Shown in pieces: positions 25,945 to 34,926 of a stretch of 53,316 nt of DNA. The notes under the pieces are model-generated. The model searched no databases, was not told where the DNA came from, and was given only the letters and a program-made list of their open reading frames with translations. How positions within the stretch are numbered: the stretch's first letter is position 1; each line of letters opens with the position of its first letter. The translations under genes were made by a program, and so were the position numbers. This DNA is from Deltaproteobacteria bacterium. GTDB lineage: Bacteria > Desulfobacterota > Desulfarculia > Adiutricales > Adiutricaceae. The stretch spans positions 1 to 53,316 of the forward strand of contig JAITII010000079.1 in the NCBI GenBank assembly GCA_031279515.1, read 5' to 3'.

Positions 25945-28542
25945 TTAAAGCTTTTCAGTGGCGTCGGCAGTATTCTTGCGCGAGGCGGTCCTTTTTTTAG
26001 TTGTCTTGGGAGCTTTTTCAGCTGGCTTTGGCTTTATTTCTTTAGAGGCAGCGCGCGGCTGCTTGGCCTTAGAGGGGCTAGGGGGCTTTTTTTCCTTGGC
26101 GGGCTTTGTTTCAGCTGCGCTGTCCTTATTGCTTTTTCGGACCGAGGCAGGCTTGGCTTCATTGGTTGGGCAGTTGGGATTGGGGCATTTTAGGTAACTT
26201 CCTGCGTTTTTTCTGGTCTGTACAGAAAAACGGTAAGGAAAGTTACATTCCGGGCAGGGATCATTTTCAGGAGTGCCTTTTGAAATGAATTTGCATTCCG
26301 GGTAATTGGAGCAACCGTAGAAAGAGCCCCTTTTTGAGGACCTTTCCGAGATATACCCATCACAGCCGGGCATCGGGCATTTAAATTCCGTGGGAACGGG
26401 TTTAGTAGTGCGGCATTTTGGGTAATTGGTGCAGCCTAAAAACCAAGACCCCTTGTGAGAGCGCTTCATCCCCATGGGGCTGCCGCAATTGGGGCAGGTC
26501 ATGGAAATACCTTCAGGTATGGGCGGAGGTTCTACTGTGGCTGCGGTTTCGCCCAAACCCATCTGGATGGGTTTGGTGTTCTTGCACTCCGGGTAACCTG
26601 AGCAAGCTAAAAAGTGCCCAAAGCGACTCTTTTTCATGACCATGGGTTTACCGCAAAGCTCACAAAAGAGAGGTTGGTCCATTTTGGGCTCTGGAGTGGG
26701 TACAGGCATGCCCCTTTCGTCCCGGCTGAAGTCACAGGTGGCATTGCAGTTGGTACAGGCAAGATAAAAGCCGTTGCGACCATAGCGAATGAACATGGAA
26801 TGCTCTGCTTTGCACTTGGGGCAAGGGATATCCACTGGTACCCCGGCAATTTTCACATTTATCATATTGTCTTTGGCCAGCTCTATGTATTCGGCTAGGG
26901 GTTTGTAGAGCTTGGTCAAGATGGCCAGGCGTTCCGCCTGGCCCTCTTCTATCTGATCTAGGTTCTCCTCAAGGCCCGCTGTGAAGTCCACGTCTAAGAG
27001 CTTGGGGAAATTGGCAACTAGTAGGTCGTTTACTACAAATCCCATTTCAGTGGGACGTAATTGGCCCTTTTGCCCTTCCACATATTCCTTATCCCGCAGT
27101 GTGGAGATGATAGTGGCATAGGTAGAAGGCCGGCCTATACCATTGGATTCCAGCTCCTTTACTAAAGTGGCATCGTTAAAGCGAGCCGGGGGCTGGGTAA
27201 AGTGTTGGGTAGGGTTAAGCTTAGTGGGCTTTAAGATTTCGCCTTGGGAGAGGGCGGGAAGGAGATTCTTTTCGTCCTCATCCTTTTGGGCGGCATAGGC
27301 GGCCAGGTAGCCTTTAAATTTTAAGATGGAGCCATTGGCCCTAAAGCCGTATTCACCGCTATCCATTTCTACAGCAGTCTGGAGATAGACTGCCGGTGCC
27401 ATCTGACTGGCTACAAAGCGGTTCCAGATTAAAGAGTAAAGGTTATAAAGGTCTGAGGCTAAGTGGTGTTTTATGCTCTCCGGTGTACGTTCAACGGAGG
27501 TGGGCCTTATAGCCTCATGGGCATCTTGGGCACCTTTCTTGTTGCGGTAAAAGTTGCGACTCTTGGGAAGATGGTCTGGCCCATAGCGCTCCTTAATGAG
27601 GGCCGCAGCATTGGCCGCTGCCTCGTCTGAGACCCTAACTGAGTCCGTACGCATGTAGCTAATGAGGCCCACTGAGCCTTCCGGCAGCTCCAGGCCTTCA
27701 TAAAGCTGTTGGGCCAGGCGCATGGTCCTCGTGGGGGTATAGGAAAAGCGGGTGAAAGCTGCCTGCTGCAAGGTGGAGGTAGTAAAAGGAGGGAGGGCGT
27801 TTTTCTTCTTTTCCTTGGTGCTAATGGAGCTTATGGTAAAGTCGGCATTGGTAAGGGCTTTTACTATGGCCTCGGTTTCCTGGCCGGTTTTAAGCTCAAT
27901 TTTTTTGCCATTTTTCTTGACCAGGGCTGCCTCGAATTCTTCCTCATCCTTTTTAAAGATAGCTGCTAAGGTCCAGTATTCCTCCGGGACAAAGGCAAAG
28001 ATCTTTCTCTCGCGCTCCACCACGAGCCTTAAGGCCACGGACTGGACCCTTCCGGCGGAAAGTCCCCTTTTTAGCTTGCCCCAGAGCACAGGACTTATCA
28101 GATAGCCCATGAGTCGGTCTAAGATGCGCCTAGTTTGCTGGGATTCAAAGCGATTTTCCGAGATCTCCACGGGTTCTGCTATGGCCGCTTTGATGGCCTT
28201 GGGGGTGAGCTCGTCAAAGAGCACCCTTTTAAAGTTATATTTATTGCGACCCAAGCTCTCGGCTATGTGCCAGGCAATGGCCTCACCCTCCCTATCTGGG
28301 TCAGGACCCAAAAAGATGGTATTTTTGCCTTTAGCTGCCTTAGTGAGCTCTTTTAGGGTCTTTTCCTTGCCATCAATTGTCACATATGTGGGCGTAAAAT
28401 CTTGCTTTATGTCCACGCCTAAGGTCTTGCGGGGAAGGTCTTTTATATGCCCTACAGAAGCTAAAACCTGGAAATCGCTACCTAGGTATTTACTTATGGT
28501 CTTGGCCTTTGCAGGGGATTCAACTATTAAGAGGTCAGTCAT
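25945..28542 (-). CDS. topA: DNA topoisomerase I with five zinc ribbons
   Basis: Type IA topoisomerase relaxing negative supercoils. About 865 residues from the Met at 28542; an ATG five codons upstream (28557) is in frame, but family members begin close to LLIVESPAKAK. The TOPRIM domain has LIVESPAKAKTISKYLG and FLGPDPDREGEAIAWHI, with the DxD metal site. The catalytic Tyr is in GSVGLISYMRTDSVRVS (about residue 300 from the upstream Met). TRRILDRLMGYLISPVLW and ESNGIGRPSTYATII are typical. Five CxxC-type zinc ribbons follow (about 585-790), then a Lys/Ala/Pro-rich tail of about 70 residues. Length and layout match bacterial TopA, with more ribbons than the E. coli protein has intact. Confidence 0.96.
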   Translation of the reverse strand: MTDLLIVESPAKAKTISKYLGSDFQVLASVGHIKDLPRKTLGVDIKQDFTPTYVTIDGKEKTLKELTKAAKGKNTIFLGPDPDREGEAIAWHIAESLGRNKYNFKRVLFDELTPKAIKAAIAEPVEISENRFESQQTRRILDRLMGYLISPVLWGKLKRGLSAGRVQSVALRLVVERERKIFAFVPEEYWTLAAIFKKDEEEFEAALVKKNGKKIELKTGQETEAIVKALTNADFTISSISTKEKKKNALPPFTTSTLQQAAFTRFSYTPTRTMRLAQQLYEGLELPEGSVGLISYMRTDSVRVSDEAAANAAALIKERYGPDHLPKSRNFYRNKKGAQDAHEAIRPTSVERTPESIKHHLASDLYNLYSLIWNRFVASQMAPAVYLQTAVEMDSGEYGFRANGSILKFKGYLAAYAAQKDEDEKNLLPALSQGEILKPTKLNPTQHFTQPPARFNDATLVKELESNGIGRPSTYATIISTLRDKEYVEGQKGQLRPTEMGFVVNDLLVANFPKLLDVDFTAGLEENLDQIEEGQAERLAILTKLYKPLAEYIELAKDNMINVKIAGVPVDIPCPKCKAEHSMFIRYGRNGFYLACTNCNATCDFSRDERGMPVPTPEPKMDQPLFCELCGKPMVMKKSRFGHFLACSGYPECKNTKPIQMGLGETAATVEPPPIPEGISMTCPNCGSPMGMKRSHKGSWFLGCTNYPKCRTTKPVPTEFKCPMPGCDGYISERSSKRGSFYGCSNYPECKFISKGTPENDPCPECNFPYRFSVQTRKNAGSYLKCPNPNCPTNEAKPASVRKSNKDSAAETKPAKEKKPPSPSKAKQPRAASKEIKPKPAEKAPKTTKKRTASRKNTADATEKL

Positions 28543-28776
28543 CGAGTTACAACCCATAGATTAATTATCACCTTCCGAGGAAGGCCAATAACCATTATCA
28601 CATCTAGGGGGTACTGGCAAGAACGAAAATAATTATCACTAGCTAATTTTTATAAATATTTATAATTATAAAATTTATATGTATATATATCTGTTAAAAA
28701 GAAATTTTATAAAAGTAATATGTAAATTTATTGTACTTTTTTTAGGCGAGAAATTTTTGCGCGATAAATTAGAGGC

Positions 28777-29793
28777 TTATTTTTTGTCTCTGGTCTTTGT
28801 GGGCTGGGGAAGCTCCAAGCTCAGGCCTTCAATTGCCAGGTGGATGCCCATCTGGCTTTTGGCAAAGAGGAGCTCATTGTAGATATTTGCCTTTTCCAGA
28901 TTCGAGAAGAGCTTTTCATCGTTGTAGTTGGGGTCGTGGTGAAAGAGATACAAATCTTTTACACCGGCTAATTGTGCCATGTTAACTACATTTAAGGCAT
29001 TGGAATGGCCCCAGCCCTCCTTGGAGTGGCTCTCCAAATAAGTGTATTGGGAGTCACTTATAAATATAGTAGCATTCTGGATGAAGGCACAAAGCTGCTC
29101 TCTTTCCTGGACTGCCGTGGGGCAGTCATCTAAGAGCTCATAGTCAGTGGCAAAGATTACAGATTGGTCTTGTCCCTTCACCTTGTAAGCAGTGGATCCC
29201 CCGGGATGGGGAAGGGAGATAAAATCTATGGAAAAGGGAGCTAGTTCCAAAGGGGCCTTGGTGAGCTTGTGGAAATTTATCTTAGCTGAGAGATTATCAA
29301 AGTTCATGGGAAAGAGATGGGGGGTGGACTGTTGGATCTTTAAGTTTTTCTCCACCTCATCTATGTCTAAGGCATAGATGTTCAAGGTGACATTAGGGTC
29401 ATAGATGGGGGCAAAAAAGGGAAAACCCTGGATATGGTCCCAGTGGGTATGGGTGAAAAAAAGATCCAGGGTCTTGGGAGAGGGCAAAGTCTCTGAGTCA
29501 GTACCAGAAGTGAGCCGCGGGTAAAGAAAACTGCCAAGTTCTCTGATGCCGGTTCCGGCATCAAAGATTAGGACCCTGTCGCCCTGGCTTATCTCTAGGC
29601 AGGGGGTGTGCCCACCTACAAAGCCTGGTACATGGGGCGGGAGCTTATTAATAAGCTCTTCCACGCTCAGCTTTTCGCCGGCCAGAAAGCTTTCCTGGGC
29701 TATGGTAATAGCCTGGGTTATCTTGGCTCTGATGTCGGCGTTTGTGGGGGGGCTGGGAAGGGATCCCCGTACACCCCAAAATCTCACTAACAT
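28777..29793 (-). CDS. Metallo-beta-lactamase-fold hydrolase
   Basis: A cytosolic MBL-fold protein related to PhnP/RNase Z-like phosphodiesterases. It starts LVRFWGVRGSLPSP, a signature of this branch, then GHTPCLEI, LIFDAGTGIRELG, the metal motif LFFTHTHWDHIQGFPFF (H-x-H-x-D-H), FISLPHPGGSTAYKV, IFATDYE (bridging Asp), SDSQYT, GWGHSNALNVV and LFHHDP. The likely start is ATG at 29793; a frame extension to 29832 covers a GGGGCATATGCCCC palindrome and adds sequence not seen in homologues. Length from the likely start is 338 residues. It is directly downstream of rny, as in several lineages where an MBL protein follows RNase Y. The loop between strands (about 20-60, NADIRAKITQAITIAQES) is an insertion. 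Substrate unknown. Confidence 0.88.
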   Translation of the reverse strand: MLVRFWGVRGSLPSPPTNADIRAKITQAITIAQESFLAGEKLSVEELINKLPPHVPGFVGGHTPCLEISQGDRVLIFDAGTGIRELGSFLYPRLTSGTDSETLPSPKTLDLFFTHTHWDHIQGFPFFAPIYDPNVTLNIYALDIDEVEKNLKIQQSTPHLFPMNFDNLSAKINFHKLTKAPLELAPFSIDFISLPHPGGSTAYKVKGQDQSVIFATDYELLDDCPTAVQEREQLCAFIQNATIFISDSQYTYLESHSKEGWGHSNALNVVNMAQLAGVKDLYLFHHDPNYNDEKLFSNLEKANIYNELLFAKSQMGIHLAIEGLSLELPQPTKTRDKK

Positions 29794-29850
29794 TAATATA
29801 GTATCCCTTTTTCTGGGGGGCATATGCCCCATTAGTAAGAGGCCATTTTA

Positions 29851-31419
29851 CTACTTGGCGTAGTTTACGGCCCTGGTCTCGCGGATAACAGTTACCTTTA
29901 TCTGACCTGGGTAGGCCATCTCTCTTTCAACTTGACGGCAGATGTCATTGGCTAAGATAAAGGCCATGTCATCGGAAACCGTATTGGAGTTTACCATTAT
30001 CCTCACTTCTCGGCCTGCCTGGATGGCATAGGTTTTGGTGATTCCGGTAAAGGAGCTGGCAATTCTCTCTAAATCCTCAAGCCTCTTGACGTAGGTCTCC
30101 AGCATCTCCCTTCTGGCGCCTGGACGGGCACCAGACAAGGTGTCTGCTGCCTGGACTAAGACATCTAAGACCGAAACAGGTGCCGTGTCCTCGTGGTGGG
30201 CCATGATGGCGTGTACCACCATGGGGGATTCCCCGTATCGCTTGGCCAGCTCTGCGCCTATAAGTCCATGGGGACCTTCCACCTCATGGTCCACTGCTTT
30301 ACCTATGTCGTGGAGCAGTCCTGCTCTTTTGGCCTGTTTTACGTTTTGCCCCAGTTCTGCGGCCATGATCCCACAGAGGAAGGCCACCTCTATGGAGTGT
30401 TGGAGGACGTTTTGGGCATAGCTAGTGCGATATTTTAGTCTGCCCAGCTGCTTAATAAGCTCATGGTGGATGCCATGGACGCCCACATCAAAGGCCGCCT
30501 CATTTCCAATGTCTTTTAATGACAACTCCATTTCTTCGCTAACTTTTGCCACTACCTCCTCTATGCGGGTAGGATGGATGCGTCCATCCACTATGAGCCT
30601 TTCTAAGGCCTGGCGGGCTATTTCCCGCCTGTAGGGGGAAAAGCTAGATAAAAGGACCGCCTCCGGGGTATCATCCACTATCAAATCCACACCCGTGGCT
30701 GCCTCTATTGCCCTGATATTTCTGCCCTCGCGGCCTATGATGCGGCCTTTCATTTCCTCATTGGGAAGATTCACTACTGAAATAGTGTGTTCTGCTACAT
30801 AGTCCCCAGCATAGCGCTTAACCGCCAAAGCTAGGATCTCTTTGGCCTTCTTATCGGCTATCTCCCGGGTTTCAGCCTCCACCCGGCGGATGACTAAGCC
30901 CCCCTCGTGGCGGGCTTCTTCTTCCACAGTTTTTATGAGTGACTCCTTGGCCTCCTGGCTAGTAAGTTGCGCCGTCCTCTCTAGTTGCATCAGGGCTTCA
31001 TTATTGAGTCGGGTAATTTCATCGCGCCCGTTTTGGATTTCCTTTTCCCTTTTAACTAAATCCGTTTCATTTCTGGCGCAAGCGGACTCTCTTTGAGCCA
31101 GAAGTTCGGTACGACGTTCAATATTTTCTTGTTTCTGGATGAGTCTTTCTTCCTGCCTCTTTTGTTCAAATCTCCTTTCACTCATCTCTTTTTCAAAATC
31201 GCTCTTCATTTTGAAGACTATGTCTTGCCCTTGGAGGGACGCTTCTTTCTTTATAGTGACGACATCCTTCTGCGCATCGTTTATGATTTTCTCTGCGTAG
31301 GATTCGATGTCTCTTATCTTATTCTCGAAGAAATTCTTGCGCCAAATATAACCTAGGATAAAACCCGCCATCAGGCAGGCGGCCAAAAGTAAGGCCACCA
31401 AAAGGTAGCTTATAGTCAT
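29851..31419 (-). CDS. rny: Ribonuclease Y
   Basis: Membrane-anchored endoribonuclease initiating mRNA decay. The 522-residue chain begins with a membrane helix ([22 protein letters not shown]), then a long coiled coil (about 30-215, rich in Glu, Lys and Arg), a KH domain (about 210-270: [28 protein letters not shown]), and an HD domain (about 330-430) with [17 protein letters not shown] and MAHHEDTAP. The C-terminal [15 protein letters not shown] and [20 protein letters not shown] are conserved. GGAG five bases before the ATG supports the start. Length is normal for RNase Y. It follows zapA after 177 bases. Confidence 0.97.
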   Translation of the reverse strand: MTISYLLVALLLAACLMAGFILGYIWRKNFFENKIRDIESYAEKIINDAQKDVVTIKKEASLQGQDIVFKMKSDFEKEMSERRFEQKRQEERLIQKQENIERRTELLAQRESACARNETDLVKREKEIQNGRDEITRLNNEALMQLERTAQLTSQEAKESLIKTVEEEARHEGGLVIRRVEAETREIADKKAKEILALAVKRYAGDYVAEHTISVVNLPNEEMKGRIIGREGRNIRAIEAATGVDLIVDDTPEAVLLSSFSPYRREIARQALERLIVDGRIHPTRIEEVVAKVSEEMELSLKDIGNEAAFDVGVHGIHHELIKQLGRLKYRTSYAQNVLQHSIEVAFLCGIMAAELGQNVKQAKRAGLLHDIGKAVDHEVEGPHGLIGAELAKRYGESPMVVHAIMAHHEDTAPVSVLDVLVQAADTLSGARPGARREMLETYVKRLEDLERIASSFTGITKTYAIQAGREVRIMVNSNTVSDDMAFILANDICRQVEREMAYPGQIKVTVIRETRAVNYAK

Positions 31420-31596
31420 TTTTGCTCCAAAGCATATATTTTACGTCCATCTTCATGCTTTCACGAAAGCTAATGGGGTACCAGGGGTCATGATGGTGGA
31501 TATTGGAGTGGTAGTGGGTATTGACTGGCATAAGCATTAGGTTTAGATGGACAAGTTGTAAATGGGTCCCCCGAAGGGGATTTAGGCTCCGCTTTT
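31420..31596 (-). other. 177-bp zapA-rny spacer with possible stem pairs
   Basis: On the minus strand GTCCATC pairs with GATGGAC about 110 nt later, with an inner CTAATG/CATTAG and GCTTTC/GAAAGC hairpin; CCCCTTCGGGG stands just after zapA. In many bacteria 6S RNA lies next to zapA and the spacer is about the right size, but the C-rich middle (CCCACTACCACTCC) does not look like 6S, so I do not name it. A 72-codon frame in it is probably not coding. Confidence 0.3.
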
Positions 31597-31965
31597 TTAG
31601 GGGAGGTTTTTGTCTAATAGGTCCAGGAGATCCTGAAGCTTGTCTTCAGAGGTCTCTATATCTTCCTTAAGGGTCTTTTCTGCCCCAAGGGTCTTGTAGA
31701 GTTTAAAGGCCATACGAAAAGAGGCCTGTACTAAGGTGTCTAGGTGTTGGTAATCTTTTTCTTGCATCTGCGAGCGGATCTCGCGGATATGGGCGTGGAC
31801 AATATCAAATAGACTGGAAAAGGTCGCAGGACTGTCTGTTTGCACCCTATACTTATGCCCGAACATGACAAAGGTTAAGGTGCCGTCTTCTTCTAAAGTG
31901 GGCGGGGCAAAATCGTCATCGTAGTCTTTAAGGCCCTGCTCTGAAGGTGTGTCTTTCAATGTCAT
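31597..31965 (-). CDS. zapA: Cell division protein ZapA
   Basis: Stabilises the FtsZ ring by bundling filaments. The 122-residue protein has a globular N-terminal domain with LTFVMFGHKYRVQTDSPATFSSLFDIVHAHIREIR, similar to the VxI.G..Y.L..... start of ZapA proteins, and a helical C-terminal part with a long amphipathic coiled coil ending DLLDLLDKNLP. A 20-residue acidic leader precedes the domain. The gene is part of a small-gene pair with the ZapB-like coiled coil on the same strand (62 bases apart), next to rny. The start has only a weak binding site. Confidence 0.85.
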   Translation of the reverse strand: MTLKDTPSEQGLKDYDDDFAPPTLEEDGTLTFVMFGHKYRVQTDSPATFSSLFDIVHAHIREIRSQMQEKDYQHLDTLVQASFRMAFKLYKTLGAEKTLKEDIETSEDKLQDLLDLLDKNLP

Positions 31966-32027
31966 GGGCGCAAAGTAGAATTAAATTCCCTTAAAAGCTG
32001 TGGTATAAGGCACAGGTTTAACAGCAT

Positions 32028-32234
32028 CTAGGGGCTTAAGAACTCTTCCATGCGACTTAAGAGCTCATCTGTCTTTTTTAGATAGATTACCCTTTCTTCG
32101 TTCAAAGAAGCTATCTCTCCCTGTGCCGTTTGGAGTTTGTCTTCCAGGCTTTTAATCTTAACCTGGGATTCTTTTAAACGGTTTATCAGTGTTTCCAGGC
32201 GTTCTGCCAGGAGGTCAAATTTTGTGAGATCCAT
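32028..32234 (-). CDS. ZapB-like short coiled-coil protein
   Basis: A 68-residue protein predicted to be one continuous coiled coil: MDLTKFDLLAERLETLINRLK, then KIKSLEDKLQTAQGEIASLNEERVIYLKKTDELL. Hydrophobic heptads run through its whole length. Size, composition and position next to zapA match the ZapB/YiiU class that links ZapA to the division site. The start is supported by AAGGGGA seven bases ahead of the ATG. Sequence similarity between coiled coils is weak evidence, so the name is inferred mainly from context. Confidence 0.7.
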   Translation of the reverse strand: MDLTKFDLLAERLETLINRLKESQVKIKSLEDKLQTAQGEIASLNEERVIYLKKTDELLSRMEEFLSP

Positions 32235-32828
32235 GGGGAATCCCCTTATAACTGCAAAGGGATAAAAAAATCCCTCGATTTTATACCTATATAAAAAGCA
32301 TTAAAGCGCTTAAAAATCAAGTTTTTTTGTACTTTTACCATATTAAGAATAATATGTACACGATTATACAAATTATCGTAGAGACGGGTTTGTGTCGCTA
32401 GAAAAATAAAAATTTTTTGAAATTTTGTAGTGCAAAGATAGTTATAAAATTTTAAATGTTAATTTATATAAAACGATACAGAAATCGTAAAAATATAGTG
32501 AAAAAATAAAATTATAATAGTTACTATATGTAAATATATTTAATATAAATAATTTTTAATAACTAATTATTAAAAAAGCTATATATTATATTTTAGGTAA
32601 AGAATAAAGATAATAGCAATATATATATTGATTCACATAAATTTCAAGCTATTAGCTTCTAAAGTCATGATAAGCTTATATGAAAAATATATATAAAACT
32701 TTAGAAGGAAGATAATATTGTATATTAGCTTAAATTAAGCTATACAACCAAGGGGGTCTTGAAGCTAGAAAGAAAGGGAGAACTATTTTTAAGGTAGATT
32801 AAAAGCCCATCTCTGGCTAGAAAATATA
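32235..32828. other. Extremely AT-rich spacer
   Basis: About 590 bases of nearly pure A/T-rich sequence with many TATA-like runs. It holds the promoter of the zapB-like/zapA pair and the 3' end of the GAF/GGDEF-like gene. No gene, CRISPR repeat or clear terminator. The composition would favour DNA unwinding or H-NS-like binding. Confidence 0.6.
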
Positions 32829-33809
32829 TCAGAGGGATTCAGCAATGGCAGCTAGGGCCTTTTCCAAGAGTAGGGCAGGTTTGTCCCCATCGTCTGGAAA
32901 GAACAATTCACTTTCATGGAAGATGAAGTTGGCTTGGGTGGGGGCTCTACCCACAGTGGACCAATCGTTTAGGCTTTTTTTAATGAGGGTCAAGCACTTA
33001 TTTAGCTCCTCTAAGTTATTTTCCGGAACAGCTATGGTGAAGACCCCGTAGGAGATATGTCCCATGTCCCAGTTCTCAGAGGCATACTGGAGGAGCTGGT
33101 TGGAAACGTTTCTTAAGAGCTCTTGGGTGTCCTGGGGTTTATGGGAAAGGGAGTAGCGACCCAACCCGGAGATGCAGAACACCTTGAGGCACAATCTCTG
33201 GTGCTTGATGCTCATGATGGACATGAGCCTATCTAAGCGGTCCAGAAAATTTGCCCTGTGTGGAAGACCTGTCTGGAAGTCTATGCCTTTTAGCTCATCC
33301 ACCCAATCGTGGAGGCGCACATGGTGGGCGTGGGCGGAAAGTCTACTAGCTAAGGCAGTAAAGAAGATCTTCTGGCCTTGGGTAAGTGTCTGCCCTTTGG
33401 TACCCACCAAAAAAAGTCCTCCTATAGCCTTGCCATAATAAATAAGTGGCCAGCCATAGAAGGACGTAGGTTTTTTGATAGGTTCGCCCTGATAAAAGAT
33501 GTGGGTGAGGTTTTCCCCGGTATTTAAAGAGTCCTTGAAAAGAGGGTTTAAATGACCATGTACCCAGCCCGCTAGACCATCCTCTTGGTTATTGGCGGAC
33601 TTTATCTCGCCAATATCTGGGGCAAAGCCTCTGATGAAATAGTTGTTGCTGACCCCCGGGTACATCTCGGTTAAAAAAGCCCAACTTAAAGAAGACCAGT
33701 CCAAAAGTATGGGAGGGAGGATATTTAACCAGTTAGCTACGGGGTTTTGTCCGGCTAGGAGTTCTTCTATCCTTTGCCAAAGGATGAAAGGGTTGTCGTT
33801 CTGGTTCAC
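32829..33809 (-). CDS. GAF domain plus degenerate GGDEF-fold protein
   Basis: A 326-residue cytosolic protein. The first 170 residues read as a GAF domain: LDWSSLSWAFLTEMYPG, GLAGWVHGHLNPLF, GWPLIYYGKAIGGLFLVGTKGQTL and an exit helix FFTALASRLSAHAHHVRLHD. The second half starts like a GGDEF domain with GIDFQTGLPHRANFLDRLDRL, the equivalent of D-x-LTGLPNR-x-x-F. At the active-site loop the usual GGDEF is replaced by HISYGVFTIAVP, so both glycines and the catalytic acids are missing. It is therefore probably a non-catalytic nucleotide-binding or protein-interaction module rather than a cyclase. The GTG start at 33809 has AAGGAG seven bases ahead. It follows rplI on the minus strand, separated by the 38-bp palindrome. 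Confidence 0.78.
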   Translation of the reverse strand: MNQNDNPFILWQRIEELLAGQNPVANWLNILPPILLDWSSLSWAFLTEMYPGVSNNYFIRGFAPDIGEIKSANNQEDGLAGWVHGHLNPLFKDSLNTGENLTHIFYQGEPIKKPTSFYGWPLIYYGKAIGGLFLVGTKGQTLTQGQKIFFTALASRLSAHAHHVRLHDWVDELKGIDFQTGLPHRANFLDRLDRLMSIMSIKHQRLCLKVFCISGLGRYSLSHKPQDTQELLRNVSNQLLQYASENWDMGHISYGVFTIAVPENNLEELNKCLTLIKKSLNDWSTVGRAPTQANFIFHESELFFPDDGDKPALLLEKALAAIAESL

Positions 33810-33837
33810 CCCCGCTCTCCTTAATATTTAGCTAGAA

Positions 33838-33875
33838 GTTCTCTGTGGATAAGGCTAGCCTTATCCACAGAGAAC
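33838..33875. repeat. 38-bp perfect palindrome with two DnaA-box sequences
   Basis: GTTCTCTGTGGATAAGGCT followed by its exact reverse complement AGCCTTATCCACAGAGAAC. It contains TGTGGATAA and TTATCCACA, the exact consensus DnaA box in both orientations, eight bases apart. It lies between rplI and the GAF/GGDEF-like gene. There is no T-run on either strand, so it may be a transcription-end hairpin, a protein-binding site, or both. Confidence 0.9.
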
Positions 33876-33885
33876 ATAGGGATTT

Positions 33886-34557
33886 TTAGCTGGTTTCCTT
33901 CTCCCCTTGAGGGTCCTGAGGGGTATCGGTTGCGATAGGTTGTAATTCCTTTTGCTCGGCAGGGGCCGGTGCCTCGCTAGAGGCGGGCTTAGCTTTAGGG
34001 TCTGCTTTCCCCGTTCCACTAGCCTTAGCGCCTGGGGCAGGGCCGTCCTTGCGCGGGCGGCGGGTGCGCTTTTCGGGCTTGGTCTCGGGTGCCGGGGCAG
34101 GAGGCTCAGGGATAGGCTCGGCAATGACCTTCAACTTGAAAGAGCCCTGGACGTCGGTGTGGAGGCGTACGCTTATGTCATAGTCGCCTAAGGCCTTGAT
34201 GGGCTCGGTTATCTTGAGGCGCTTGCGGTCTAAGATAACGCCCTCTAAGGCAGCCGTGTCCACTATGTCCTGAGGAGTTACAGCTCCGTAGAGCTTGCCC
34301 TTTTCCAAGGACTTTCTCATGATGGTGATGACCAGGCTGTCCAAGCGCTTTTTTAAAATTAGGGCCTCGTCTTTGACTTCCCGGCTACGAGCCTCGAACT
34401 CGTTGCGTTTCTTGGCCAGGGCCTTAAGATTGTTGGCAGTGGCAGGTAGGGCGTGGGAGCCAGGCAAGAGATAATTGCGGGCAAAACCCGGCGATACCTT
34501 CAGCACCTGTCCGGCCATACCTAAGTTGGGCACGTCGCGGGTCAATATTATTTCCAT
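33886..34557 (-). CDS. rplI: Ribosomal protein bL9 with C-terminal extension
   Basis: Large-subunit ribosomal protein. The N-terminal domain MEIILTRDVPNLGMAGQVLKVSPGFARNYLLP is canonical, followed by the long helix and a C-terminal domain ending about residue 148 (TDVQGSFKLKVIAE). A further 75 residues rich in Pro, Ala, Lys and Glu (ETKPEKRTRRPRKDGPAP and more) extend the usual roughly 148-aa protein to 223. The extension is continuous in frame with no stop. It is last in the rpsF-rpsR-rplI operon, 18 bases after rpsR. Similar low-complexity tails occur on rpsF, topA and motB in this window. Confidence 0.97.
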   Translation of the reverse strand: MEIILTRDVPNLGMAGQVLKVSPGFARNYLLPGSHALPATANNLKALAKKRNEFEARSREVKDEALILKKRLDSLVITIMRKSLEKGKLYGAVTPQDIVDTAALEGVILDRKRLKITEPIKALGDYDISVRLHTDVQGSFKLKVIAEPIPEPPAPAPETKPEKRTRRPRKDGPAPGAKASGTGKADPKAKPASSEAPAPAEQKELQPIATDTPQDPQGEKETS

Positions 34558-34575
34558 GGTTAAACCTCCACTGTC

Positions 34576-34890
34576 TTACGAGAAACTATGAGGCACGCTA
34601 GAAGAGGTGACCATGGCAGTGTAGGGCAGTAAGGCCATGTAGCGGGCTCGGATAATGCTCTTGGTTATGAGCCGCTGGTGCTTGGCGCAGTTACCGTTGA
34701 TACGTCTGGGGTGTATCTTGCCTCTTTCAGTTATGAATTGCCTTAGGACCTGTACGTCCTTGTAGTCAACGTGGTTGATGCGCTCTGCGCAGAAACGGCA
34801 CACCTTGCGGCGATGAAATATCTTCTTCTTGGTTCTGGGGCGACGGAAATTCCTGTCATCGTTCTGGTAACCCTGGTAGTCGTAGGGCAT
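34576..34890 (-). CDS. rpsR: Ribosomal protein bS18
   Basis: Small-subunit protein of 104 residues. [71 protein letters not shown] contains all the bS18 hallmarks: the C-x2-C pair, [23 protein letters not shown] and IIRARxMALLPY. The Arg/Asp/Tyr-rich first 20 residues are variable in the family; the C-terminal SSSVPHSFS is a short extension. It sits between rpsF and rplI with gaps of 36 and 18 bases. The common ssb gene of this cluster is not present. Confidence 0.97.
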   Translation of the reverse strand: MPYDYQGYQNDDRNFRRPRTKKKIFHRRKVCRFCAERINHVDYKDVQVLRQFITERGKIHPRRINGNCAKHQRLITKSIIRARYMALLPYTAMVTSSSVPHSFS

Positions 34891-34926
34891 CTTAATCCTC
34901 TATATATCTTGTTGTTTTTAGTATTG

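Noticed and set aside
31319-31537. 72-codon minus-strand frame overlapping the rny start
   Set aside because: It overlaps rny in another frame and lies in a structured spacer; no binding site or domain.
33838-33875. Chromosomal replication origin
   Set aside because: Two DnaA boxes in a palindrome are present, but dnaA, dnaN, parAB, gidA or further boxes are not, so an origin is not supported.
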